Assembly (NCBI GenBank): GCA_001513125.1
Contig: LFSN01000045.1
Location: forward strand, 1 to 39,841
DNA: 39,841 bases
Reading direction: 5' to 3'
Source of the DNA: Clostridia bacterium DTU030
GTDB taxonomy: Bacteria; Bacillota; DTU030
Shown here: piece after piece, positions 28,312-35,198 of the stretch
How the letters are laid out: every line of letters begins with the position of its first letter
How positions within the stretch are numbered: position 1 is the stretch's first letter
Made by a program: the position numbers and the translations under genes
The notes under the pieces: model-generated
Told to the model about the DNA's origin: nothing
Seen by the model: only the letters and a program-made list of their open reading frames with translations
Databases searched by the model: none

Positions 28312-28353
28312 TGCCCCTATAAAAGATTAGGACCGATCAACCTAATCGGGGCA
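28312..28353 (+). other. Structured leader element upstream of the lipid kinase gene
   Basis: TGCCCC (28312-28317) pairs with GGGGCA (28348-28353), and GATTAGG (28325-28331) pairs with CCTAATC (28341-28347). A seven-base 5' bulge lies between the two stems. It is followed by a terminator-like hairpin, so it could be a regulatory leader. It matches no riboswitch class I recognise. Confidence 0.4.
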
Positions 28354-28376
28354 TCAGTACCCTGGCAGTAAAGGCG

Positions 28377-28406
28377 AACCCCACGGCAGAGGCCTGGGGT
28401 TTTCTT
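28377..28406 (+). terminator. Terminator-like hairpin before the lipid kinase gene
   Basis: AACCCCA (28377-28383) pairs with TGGGGTT (28395-28401) around an inner GGC-rich stem, then TTCTTG. The U-tract is short. The same 5' arm can alternatively pair with GTGGGGGT at 28407-28414, which is the Shine-Dalgarno region of the next gene. Confidence 0.5.
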
Positions 28407-28418
28407 GTGGGGGTAGAA

Positions 28419-29324
28419 ATGAATGGGGTAAAGTTTATCGTAAATCCGGTGGCTGGGCGGGGAAGGGGACGGCGGGTCTGGCAGGCAGTCCAGGAAATGC
28501 TGGAGCGGGATGGATATCCCTATTCAGTAGCCTTTAGCAGCCGACCCGGTGAAGGGCCAATGCTGGCCCGACAAGCCGCCCGCGAAGGCTGCCGGTTGGT
28601 GGTTGCCCTGGGCGGCGATGGTACCGTCAACGAGGTTGCCAACGGTATCATGGGGTCGGGAGCAGCCCTGGGCATCGTTCCGGCTGGAACCGGCAGTGAT
28701 TATATTCGCAGTTTACCGCTGCCCAAAGATCCCCTGGAGGCTGCCCGGACCCTTTATACCGGCCGGCGCCTCACTGTAGATGTGGGTCTGGTAAACAACC
28801 GCTATTTCCTTGGGGTGACCGGCATCGGGATAGACGCGGAAGTGTGCCGGCGGGTGAATGAGGATCTTACCTGGCTGGGGGGCAAAAAGGCCTATATTGC
28901 CGGCCTGTTGGCAACCCTTGTAAGCTACCGTCCCCAGCCCGTCAAGATTGTCATGGACCAGCTCACCCTTGAGGAAGAGGTAATGTTTGTGGCCGTGGCC
29001 AATGCCAGGTTTTTTGGTGGCGGCATGGAAATCGCCCCCCAGGCAAACCTGCAGGACGGCCTCCTCGATGTCTGTGTGATAAAGGCCCTGCCCAAGCTGG
29101 AATTGCTGCGGGCCTTCCCCCGGGTCTTTGCCGGCTCCCACACCGACCATCCGGCCTTCAAGGCCTACCGGACCCGCAGGGTGGCAATTACCGGACAATA
29201 CCCCTTCTCTATCCAGGCTGAGGGAGAGCTCATCGGCCGGCTGCCCCTGGAAGCCAGGATACTGCCTGGAGCCCTGTCGGTTATGGTTAGCAAGTCCCAG
29301 GGAGAAGATAAGGGCAGAGGCTGA
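28419..29324 (+). CDS. Diacylglycerol kinase-like lipid kinase (DagK/YegS family)
   Basis: A 301-residue protein with the DAGK catalytic fold. It starts MNGVKFIVNPVAGRGRG, followed by the nucleotide loop ALGGDGTVNEVANGI (about 62-76), GIVPAGTGSDYIRSLPLP, and the acidic motif GIGIDAEVCR. It would phosphorylate diacylglycerol or a related lipid at the membrane surface to recycle headgroups; the exact lipid is not readable. ATG 28419 is favoured over GTG 28407 because GGGGGT lies just ahead. It is 13 bases upstream of the phosphoribosyltransferase gene. Confidence 0.88.
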   Translation: MNGVKFIVNPVAGRGRGRRVWQAVQEMLERDGYPYSVAFSSRPGEGPMLARQAAREGCRLVVALGGDGTVNEVANGIMGSGAALGIVPAGTGSDYIRSLPLPKDPLEAARTLYTGRRLTVDVGLVNNRYFLGVTGIGIDAEVCRRVNEDLTWLGGKKAYIAGLLATLVSYRPQPVKIVMDQLTLEEEVMFVAVANARFFGGGMEIAPQANLQDGLLDVCVIKALPKLELLRAFPRVFAGSHTDHPAFKAYRTRRVAITGQYPFSIQAEGELIGRLPLEARILPGALSVMVSKSQGEDKGRG

Positions 29325-29337
29325 AAGGAGGGGAACC

Positions 29338-29982
29338 ATGCTCTTTGCCGATCGGTATGATGCAGGGAGAAGGCTGGCGGAGAAACTATCCCATTATCAG
29401 GGGAAAAACCCCCTGATCCTGGCTGTACCCAGGGGGGGCATACCCGTAGCCTATGAAATTCTGCAGGTGACGGGGGGAAGGCTGGATCTGGTGATACCCC
29501 GGAAACTCTCCGCCCCCCAAAACCCGGAATTGGCCCTGGGGGCCGTGGCCCCCGACGGGACGGTGGTCCTCGAGGAAAGGATTATCAGGAAACTGGGGGT
29601 ATCCCAGGAGTATATCAGGGAAGAGGTCTCCCGCCAGCTGGCGGAAATCGAGGGCCGTCTGGAGCGCTACCGGGGCAGCAGACCCTTCCCCAACCTGGCC
29701 GGGGAAATAGTGCTGGTGGTAGATGACGGGGTGGCGACGGGGGCCACCCTGCGGGCAGCCCTGAAAATGGTCAGGGGGAAGGGGGCCCGGTCCCTGGTCC
29801 TGGCTGTTCCCGTCGGGCCGCCGGAGACCATTGCCGCCCTGGGCAGGGAAGTAGATGAAGTGGTCTGCCTGGCGACCCCGGAGCTTTTCTATGCGGTGGG
29901 CCAGTTCTACCAGGATTTTAGCCAGACCAGCGACAGGGAGGTGGCGGACCTCCTGCAGCAGGTGTGGGATAGGCAGGGGTAG
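29338..29982 (+). CDS. Phosphoribosyltransferase-family protein
   Basis: A 214-residue type I PRTase-fold protein with the PRPP-binding loop VVDDGVATGAT (about 127-138) and an N-terminal AVPRGGIPVAYEI (the PP loop). IPRKLSAPQNPELALGAVA is a stretch typical of the COG1926-type predicted PRTases. The substrate base is not known. A longer frame starting at 29128 inside the lipid kinase gene is ignored because AAAGGAGGGGA marks ATG 29338. Confidence 0.85.
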   Translation: MLFADRYDAGRRLAEKLSHYQGKNPLILAVPRGGIPVAYEILQVTGGRLDLVIPRKLSAPQNPELALGAVAPDGTVVLEERIIRKLGVSQEYIREEVSRQLAEIEGRLERYRGSRPFPNLAGEIVLVVDDGVATGATLRAALKMVRGKGARSLVLAVPVGPPETIAALGREVDEVVCLATPELFYAVGQFYQDFSQTSDREVADLLQQVWDRQG

Positions 29983-30021
29983 GCGCTATTCTGCTGATCC
30001 CCTGCCGGCCCTTCCGGGGAG

Positions 30022-30660
30022 TTAGACAGGGCTGCCACCCTGCTTATTCTGTCCCGCCATCCCTTCCCTTTCCGAGTGGACCTGCCAGAGGGCCCAGTGG
30101 AGGGCAGAGGCAATGGTCATGGCCATTTTATGGACCAGGGCCAGCCGGGTGTTCTGCAGGACAAAGTACTCCATAAAACCCCCCACATTGACTGTACCCG
30201 TGATGTACAATTCTCCAACGGGGGGCAGCTCCTTGTTGACGCCGGCCCCGGGGCGCAGGGACCCCCGGGAAACACAGATGGTGCCCACATTCTCCATTCG
30301 CCCCAGGCAGGCGTCGAGGGCCAGGACCAGGGGTGGGGAAGCTTCCTCTTCAATCTCGCGGATGGCGGCCGAAAGATTGGCTGCGTGGACGGGCTTTTCC
30401 AGGGTTCCCCGCACCACTGTACCGGGCAGGTTCAATTCCTGGAGGCGGGTTCCCGTCAAGGGTCCCAGGGCGTCGCCGGTAGAGCGGTCGGTTCCAATGC
30501 AGAGGATCAGGAGGGTTCTGCCATTGGTCAGGAGCTCCTGGAAATGCCGGACCAGGAGGGAGGACAATTTGGGGATGACCAGGGGATCATGGCAGCTGAT
30601 GCGGAAATTTTGCCGCCAATCCCCCTTGCCGGCCACCACCCGGCCAAAGGGCAGGTGCAT
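30022..30660 (-). CDS. yyaC: Spore protease YyaC-like (DUF1256)
   Basis: A 212-residue protein with the YyaC/DUF1256 pattern: LLILCIGTDRSTGDALGPLTG, VHAANL, LVLALDACLG, VSRGSLRPGAGVNKELPPVGELYITGTVNVGGFMEY and LVHKMA. It is related to the GPR-type spore protease fold and found in endospore formers; its proteolytic role is inferred from family. ATG 30660 has GGGAGGG six bases upstream; TTG 30666 is the alternative. It overlaps the zinc-ribbon peptide gene upstream by four bases at most. It runs opposite to its neighbours. Confidence 0.88.
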   Translation of the reverse strand: MHLPFGRVVAGKGDWRQNFRISCHDPLVIPKLSSLLVRHFQELLTNGRTLLILCIGTDRSTGDALGPLTGTRLQELNLPGTVVRGTLEKPVHAANLSAAIREIEEEASPPLVLALDACLGRMENVGTICVSRGSLRPGAGVNKELPPVGELYITGTVNVGGFMEYFVLQNTRLALVHKMAMTIASALHWALWQVHSEREGMAGQNKQGGSPV

Positions 30661-30662
30661 GG

Positions 30663-30809
30663 TCAACCCTCCCCGCTGTCACCGGCTTTTTCCCGGGCAG
30701 CCCGCTGCCGGTAACAGTTATAGCAGAGCAGGCCCTCTCCGTCGGCAAGATTCAGATCAAAGATTCTCGCCCCGCAAAGGGGACAGGTAGTTTCTTGCAG
30801 ACCAGGCAT
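30663..30809 (-). CDS. Small zinc-ribbon protein
   Basis: A 48-residue peptide MPGLQETTCPLCGARIFD... with two Cys pairs (CPLC and CYNC), a classic zinc ribbon, and a basic tail. Its function is unknown. An in-frame ATG at 30857 would give 64 residues, but GGAGGT seven bases before ATG 30809 supports the short form. Its stop touches the yyaC start, so they are probably translated together; the leftward pair is divergent from the glycine riboswitch. Confidence 0.6.
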   Translation of the reverse strand: MPGLQETTCPLCGARIFDLNLADGEGLLCYNCYRQRAAREKAGDSGEG

Positions 30810-31017
30810 CCTGCATACCTCCATCTCCAGTCTTTTGGCATAGTATACCCGGTTCATTAGAAGTTTATGGCACTGGTGGCAACACTATGCATGGAGGGGA
30901 CAAATATTTAGGGCAGCGGGAAAAAGAGAAAAAAAAGTCTGGCTTGAGAAGGATAAATTGCCTTTCCGGCGAATTAATAATAGAGAACATTTCCGAAAAA
31001 GCGAATAATCGCTAAAA

Positions 31018-31228
31018 CCTGGATGATGCCTGCGGGAGAGACCCAATTTACGGGCGCCGAAGGAGTAAAGTTGCCGGCCGCTGCCCCGGCAGCTGAAACT
31101 CTCAGGCAAAAGTACCGCAGGAGGACGGGCCTCTGGAGAGACCCGCACCAGCAAAGGTCGGGCGCCGAAGGGGTAAATTGGCAGATGCATTTGCCGAAAT
31201 AATCTCACAGGCAGAAGGGACAGAGTGC
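31018..31228 (+). ncRNA. Tandem glycine riboswitch
   Basis: Two glycine aptamers are in tandem. Aptamer 1 spans 31031-31119, with P1 TGCGG/CCGCA, GGAGAGACCC, GGGCGCCGAAGGAGTAAA and AACTCTCAGGCAAAAG. Aptamer 2 spans 31131-31225, with P1 CTCTG/CAGAG and the same conserved pieces. The leader CCTG (31018-31021) can pair with linker CGGG (31126-31129), next to tandem G-A pairs, giving the known leader-linker kink-turn. It lies directly ahead of the glycine reductase operon. Confidence 0.95.
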
Positions 31229-31272
31229 TAATGGGTGTAGCAACTGCTACCCTGTTTCCACTGTCCTTTTTT
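31215..31272 (+). terminator. Riboswitch-controlled terminator
   Basis: Bases 31215-31223 pair with 31261-31269 (AAGGGACAG with CTGTCCTTT, one G-U), enclosing a smaller GTAGC/GCTAC hairpin, and the T-run 31267-31272 follows. The 5' arm includes the 3' strand of aptamer 2 P1 (31221-31225), so glycine-stabilised P1 and the terminator exclude each other. This predicts that glycine turns the operon on. Confidence 0.8.
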
Positions 31273-31297
31273 GCTTACCGGGGGCGAAAGCGGCGAG

Positions 31298-31672
31298 ATG
31301 GAATACTTTCTGGTGACCAACAACCCCCTGGTAAAGGGGAAATACCCCCAGCTGGTGGGACATTACCTGGCAGGACCGGTAATCGGGGTCTTTCTGCAGG
31401 TCCGGGACCTTATCCATAAGGGGCACCGCCTCCTTACCCATCCTTTAAGCGGCAGCTTGAAACCGGGCCGCATACCCTTCAAGACGGTCTTCCTGAGCAG
31501 GAAAAGGGAGGACTTGGACTTCGCTTCCCTCCAGTACATTGAGGAGAGCATTGACCTCTATTACAGGACCGTACCCCCCACCCCCGTCCGGTGGCCGGAA
31601 GAACTGCTGGCCGATTATGGGGCCATCGACTTGTCCCAGGTGGAGGCGGCCCTGGAAAGTTTGGGCAGCTAA
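31298..31672 (+). CDS. grdX: GrdX family protein
   Basis: A 124-residue protein starting MEYFLVTNNPLVKGKYP, the pattern of GrdX, a protein of unknown function encoded at the head of glycine/betaine reductase operons. HKGHRLLTHPLSGSLKPGR in the middle is its most conserved part. ATG 31298 gives the family start; the frame is open to TTG 31271, inside the terminator tail. It is the first gene after the glycine riboswitch, 204 bases ahead of trxB. The 31673-31876 gap holds no supported feature apart from the trxB ribosome-binding site. Confidence 0.85.
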   Translation: MEYFLVTNNPLVKGKYPQLVGHYLAGPVIGVFLQVRDLIHKGHRLLTHPLSGSLKPGRIPFKTVFLSRKREDLDFASLQYIEESIDLYYRTVPPTPVRWPEELLADYGAIDLSQVEAALESLGS

Positions 31673-31876
31673 AATGTACCTGCCTTGCAGCGGCCCAAAG
31701 GTCACCCCGGCCGGCAGAGAGTTGGGCTTTCCCCGGCAGCGAAGGGAACAGGGCCCCTGGCATAAATCCCGGGCCGGGACAAAAACTAACACCAGGCAAG
31801 GGGGCACCGGAACATCTCTACCCATCCATTCTGTGGCGTTTTTGAAGAAGGCGACAAATCACAGGAGGTGACTGGC

Positions 31877-32794
31877 ATGAATGTCTATGATGTAGTCATT
31901 GTCGGTGGCGGGCCAGCAGGGCTTACAGCGGGGATCTATGTCGCCCGGTCCAAACTCAAGGCCATACTCCTGGAAAAGGGCCTGCCGGGAGGGCAAATTG
32001 CTACCACCGAGCACATTGAGAATTACCCCGGCTATACCGCCGGGGCCGGGTATGAATTGACGGCCATCATGGAGGAGCAGGCCAAGGGCTTTGGCCTGGA
32101 AATCGCCATGGCGGAGGTGACGGGAGTTCAGCTTGGCGGGCCGGAGAAGATAATTACTACCAACCAGGGGGAATATCGGGCCCGTACGGTAATCCTGGCG
32201 CCGGGCAGCTCGCCCCGGAAACTGGACGTCCCCGGGGAAAAGGAGTTCATCGGGCGGGGTGTTTCCTACTGCGCCACCTGTGACGGACCCTTTTACGAAG
32301 GCCTGACGGTGATGGTGGTCGGGGGCGGCAATGCCGCCGTCGAAGAGGCCAATTACCTCACCCGTTTTGCCCAAAAGGTCTACATAGTTCACCGGCGGGA
32401 TGCCCTGCGGGCGACCAAGGTGGTTCAGGAGCGGGCCTTTGCCAACGAGAAGATCGAGATCCTCTGGGACAGTGTGGTCGCGGAGATCAGGGGGAATGAA
32501 ACCCTGGAGCAGGTATTAATCAAGAACGTCAAGACCGGGCAGATAACCCCGGTCACCGTCGACGGCCTCTTCGTCTACATTGGTTTTATTCCCAACACGG
32601 CTTTCCTGAAAGGCCAGGTGGAGATGGATGAAGCCGGCTATATAATAACCAATGACCGGATGGAAACCTCGGTCCCGGGCGTCTTTGCCGCCGGTGACTG
32701 CCGGCAAAAGCTGCTGCGGCAGGTGGTTACCGCAGCCGGCGACGGGGCCATAGCCGCCTTTGCGGCGGAGAAATACCTGGAGGAGCAGCAGTAA
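31877..32794 (+). CDS. trxB: Thioredoxin reductase
   Basis: A 305-residue low-Mr thioredoxin reductase. It has an FAD-binding GGGPAG (10-15), a redox disulfide CATC (Cys132, Cys135) in SYCATCDGP, a NADPH motif VVGGGNAAVEEA, and the C-terminal FAD motif GVFAAGDCRQK. It passes electrons from NAD(P)H to the thioredoxin encoded next, which reduces glycine reductase. AGGAGGTGA precedes ATG 31877. Confidence 0.95.
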   Translation: MNVYDVVIVGGGPAGLTAGIYVARSKLKAILLEKGLPGGQIATTEHIENYPGYTAGAGYELTAIMEEQAKGFGLEIAMAEVTGVQLGGPEKIITTNQGEYRARTVILAPGSSPRKLDVPGEKEFIGRGVSYCATCDGPFYEGLTVMVVGGGNAAVEEANYLTRFAQKVYIVHRRDALRATKVVQERAFANEKIEILWDSVVAEIRGNETLEQVLIKNVKTGQITPVTVDGLFVYIGFIPNTAFLKGQVEMDEAGYIITNDRMETSVPGVFAAGDCRQKLLRQVVTAAGDGAIAAFAAEKYLEEQQ

Positions 32795-32881
32795 AACCGG
32801 GAGGGAAGCGGCCAGGGAAAGCTGGAGGCTGCGGCAATACTATTTGGCCAGGCACAAGCATACATTAAGGAGGAGAAGAAA

Positions 32882-33211
32882 GTGGACGTCGAACTGCTGG
32901 AATTGACCAAGGAAAACTATGAAGAGGAGGTGATTAACTCCGAGCGCCCCGTGGTCGTCGATTTTTGGGGTCCCCGCTGTGTCCCCTGCCTGTCCCTCAT
33001 GCCGGAGGTGGAGAAGTTGGCTGCGGAATACGGGGACAAGATTAAATTCTGCAAAGTAAACTCAGCCAAAAACCGGCGCCTCTGCATTGAGCTCAAGGTA
33101 ATGGCCCTGCCCACCTTCCTCTTCTACAAGGATGGGCAGGTGGTGGACAAACTGACGGGGGATGAGGCCACCAGGGAGAACATAGTGGCCAAGGTCCAGG
33201 CCCTCTTGTAG
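32882..33211 (+). CDS. trxA: Thioredoxin of the glycine reductase system
   Basis: A 109-residue thioredoxin fold with redox site Cys33-Val-Pro-Cys36 in FWGPRCVPC instead of the usual WCGPC. The buried Asp (VVVDFWG) and cis-Pro (ALPTFLFY) are kept. Thioredoxins of amino-acid-fermenting clostridia with similar altered sites serve glycine reductase, so this is probably the dedicated donor for GrdA. GTG start after AAGGAGGAG. It is 87 bases after trxB and 32 before grdE. Confidence 0.92.
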   Translation: MDVELLELTKENYEEEVINSERPVVVDFWGPRCVPCLSLMPEVEKLAAEYGDKIKFCKVNSAKNRRLCIELKVMALPTFLFYKDGQVVDKLTGDEATRENIVAKVQALL

Positions 33212-33243
33212 CAGCGGGGAAATATTCAGGAAGGGAGGGAGAA

Positions 33244-34533
33244 ATGGTGCGTCTGGAATTGGGGCGGATCCTCATTAAAGATGTCCAGTTCGGTGAGAAA
33301 ACCGAAGTACGGGACGGCAGGCTTTTCATCAACAAGGAAGAACTGGAAGAACTGCTCCTTGAAGACCCCAATATCGCTGCCGTGGCGGTGGAACTGGCCA
33401 AGCCCGGCGATGACGTCCGGATCATTCCCGTCAAGGACGTCATCGAACCCCGGGTCAAGGTGGAGGGGCCGGGAGGGGTTTTCCCCGGTTTCATCAGCAA
33501 GGTAGATACCGTGGGAAGCGGCCGCACCCACGTCCTGGCGGGAGTGGCCGTGGTGACCACCGGGAAGATTGTGGGCTTCCAGGAAGGGATAATCGACATG
33601 ACGGGACCGGGGGCGGAGTACACCCCCTTCTCCCAGACCCTGAATGTGGTGGTGAAGGTAACGCCCGTCGAGGGCCTGTCCCAGCACAAGCACGAACACG
33701 CCGTCCGCCTGGCCGGCCTGAAGGCGGCAGCTTACCTCGGTGCTGCCGGCCGGGCCGTGGAACCCGACCGGCTGGAGGTCTACGAGCTGGGGCCCTTCCC
33801 GGAAACGGCCGCAAGATATCCGGAACTGCCCAAGGTGGTTTACCTCTACATGCTGCAGTCCCAGGGCCTCCTGCACGACACCTATGTCTACGGTGTCGAT
33901 GCCAAGAAGATCCTGCCCACCATCATCTCCCCGACGGAGATCATGGATGGGGCCATTGTCAGCGGGAACTGCGTCTCGGCCTGCGACAAGAACACCACTT
34001 ACCACCACCAGAACAATCCGGTAATCAGCCAGCTCTTCGCCCGCCACGGGAAGGATATCTGCTTCCTGGGTGTGGTCATTACCAATGAAAATGTGACACT
34101 GGCCGACAAGGAGCGGTCCTCCAGCTATGCCGCCAAGCTGGTTAAGATGCTGGGGGCCGACGGGGTCATCATTACCGAGGAAGGCTTTGGGAACCCGGAT
34201 ACCGACCTGATCATGAACTGCCGGAAACTGGAGGAAATGGGTATCAAAACCGTGCTCATTACCGATGAGTATGCCGGCCGGGACGGTGCCTCCCAGTCCC
34301 TGGCCGATGCCGTGCCCGCAGCCGACGCCGTTGTGAGTGCCGGCAATGCCAATGAGGTTATTGAACTGCCCCCGCGGGGCAAGGTCATCGGCGATCTGGC
34401 AACCGTTGAGGTCATTGCCGGCGGCTTTGCCGGGTCCCTCAACCCCGACGGGAGCATCAGGGTAGAGATCCAGGCCATCACCGGCGCCACCAATGAACTG
34501 GGCTTCAGCAAGCTGCGGGGAGAAGGGTTCTAA
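33244..34533 (+). CDS. grdE: Glycine reductase component B proprotein (alpha/beta subunits)
   Basis: A 429-residue precursor that is cut to form two subunits of substrate-binding protein B. The cleavage/pyruvoyl site is Cys243 in IVSGNCVSACDKNTTYHHQNN, matching the known Cys242 of Eubacterium acidaminophilum GrdE. The new N-terminal carbonyl binds the glycine amino group as a Schiff base. The two products would be about 242 and 187 residues. GGGAGGGAG precedes the ATG. A long antisense frame over this gene is a shadow. Confidence 0.95.
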   Translation: MVRLELGRILIKDVQFGEKTEVRDGRLFINKEELEELLLEDPNIAAVAVELAKPGDDVRIIPVKDVIEPRVKVEGPGGVFPGFISKVDTVGSGRTHVLAGVAVVTTGKIVGFQEGIIDMTGPGAEYTPFSQTLNVVVKVTPVEGLSQHKHEHAVRLAGLKAAAYLGAAGRAVEPDRLEVYELGPFPETAARYPELPKVVYLYMLQSQGLLHDTYVYGVDAKKILPTIISPTEIMDGAIVSGNCVSACDKNTTYHHQNNPVISQLFARHGKDICFLGVVITNENVTLADKERSSSYAAKLVKMLGADGVIITEEGFGNPDTDLIMNCRKLEEMGIKTVLITDEYAGRDGASQSLADAVPAADAVVSAGNANEVIELPPRGKVIGDLATVEVIAGGFAGSLNPDGSIRVEIQAITGATNELGFSKLRGEGF

Positions 34534-34669
34534 AGGAGCCCCCGGGTACCTGGCCAAGGACTTCAGGAGAATACGCCAGGGGTCTGGCCCGCTGCACCTT
34601 CCCCGGCGGTGGGAATACTAAAGGCGGCCAGGCCGGGATACAACCATCTTAGTTTAAGGAGGGAAAGCT

Positions 34670-35137
34670 ATGGAGCTCAAGGGCAAGAAGGTCATCGCCC
34701 TGGGTGACAGGGACGGCATTCCGGCCCCGGTGATCGAAGCCTGCGTCAAATCGGCCGGGGCGGAGGTGGCCTTTGCCGCCACGGAGTGCTTTGTCTGAAC
34801 GGCAGCCGGGACAATGGACATGGAAAATCAGGCCCGGATCAAGGAACTGGCAGAAACGGAGGGGACTGAGAATCTGGTGGTAATCCTCGGTGCTTCCGAG
34901 CCCGAATCCGCCGAACTGGCGGCGGAAACGGTGACTGCCGGTGATCCGACCTATGCCGGTCCATTGTCTGGAGTCCAGTTGGGACTCCCTGTCTATCACA
35001 TTATGGAACCAGAAATCAAAGAGCAGATTGATGAAACTGTGTGGGAAGAGCAGATGGCCATGATGGAGATGGTTTTGGAGGCCGAAGCCCTGACCGAGGC
35101 CGTGAAGAAAATGCGGGACGCCTACAGCAAACTCTGA
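34670..35137 (+). CDS. grdA: Glycine reductase selenoprotein A (UGA = selenocysteine 43)
   Basis: A 155-residue selenoprotein, interrupted in ordinary translation by TGA at 34796-34798. The frame continues without change on both sides and reads ECFV[14 protein letters not shown], the GrdA signature with redox motif Cys40-x-x-Sec43. GrdA receives the carboxymethyl group from protein B as a Se-carboxymethyl ether, which protein C converts to acetyl-GrdA. Thioredoxin then reduces the Se-S bond. AAGGAGGGAAA precedes the ATG. A possible SECIS stem is CCGGG (34806-34810) with CCCGG (34833-34837), but it is weaker than in grdB. Confidence 0.95.
34796..34798 (+). other. Selenocysteine UGA codon in grdA
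   Basis: In-frame TGA at codon 43 of grdA, in the family's fixed position of the CFVU motif. Confidence 0.95.
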
Positions 35138-35198
35138 GGACCAGGCAGCGCCGTACCCGGGGGTAGGGGGTAATATAAGAGGAGAGGAGGGAGAGGAT

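Noticed and set aside
31445-31825. Leftward and rightward frames over grdX and the grdX-trxB gap
   Set aside because: Overlapping frames with compositional bias only and no ribosome-binding sites. grdX explains the coding signal.
33226-34557. A 443-codon open frame antisense to grdE
   Set aside because: It exactly shadows grdE, is rich in Gly/His/Gln as expected from antisense of a GC-biased gene, and has no recognisable motif or ribosome-binding site.
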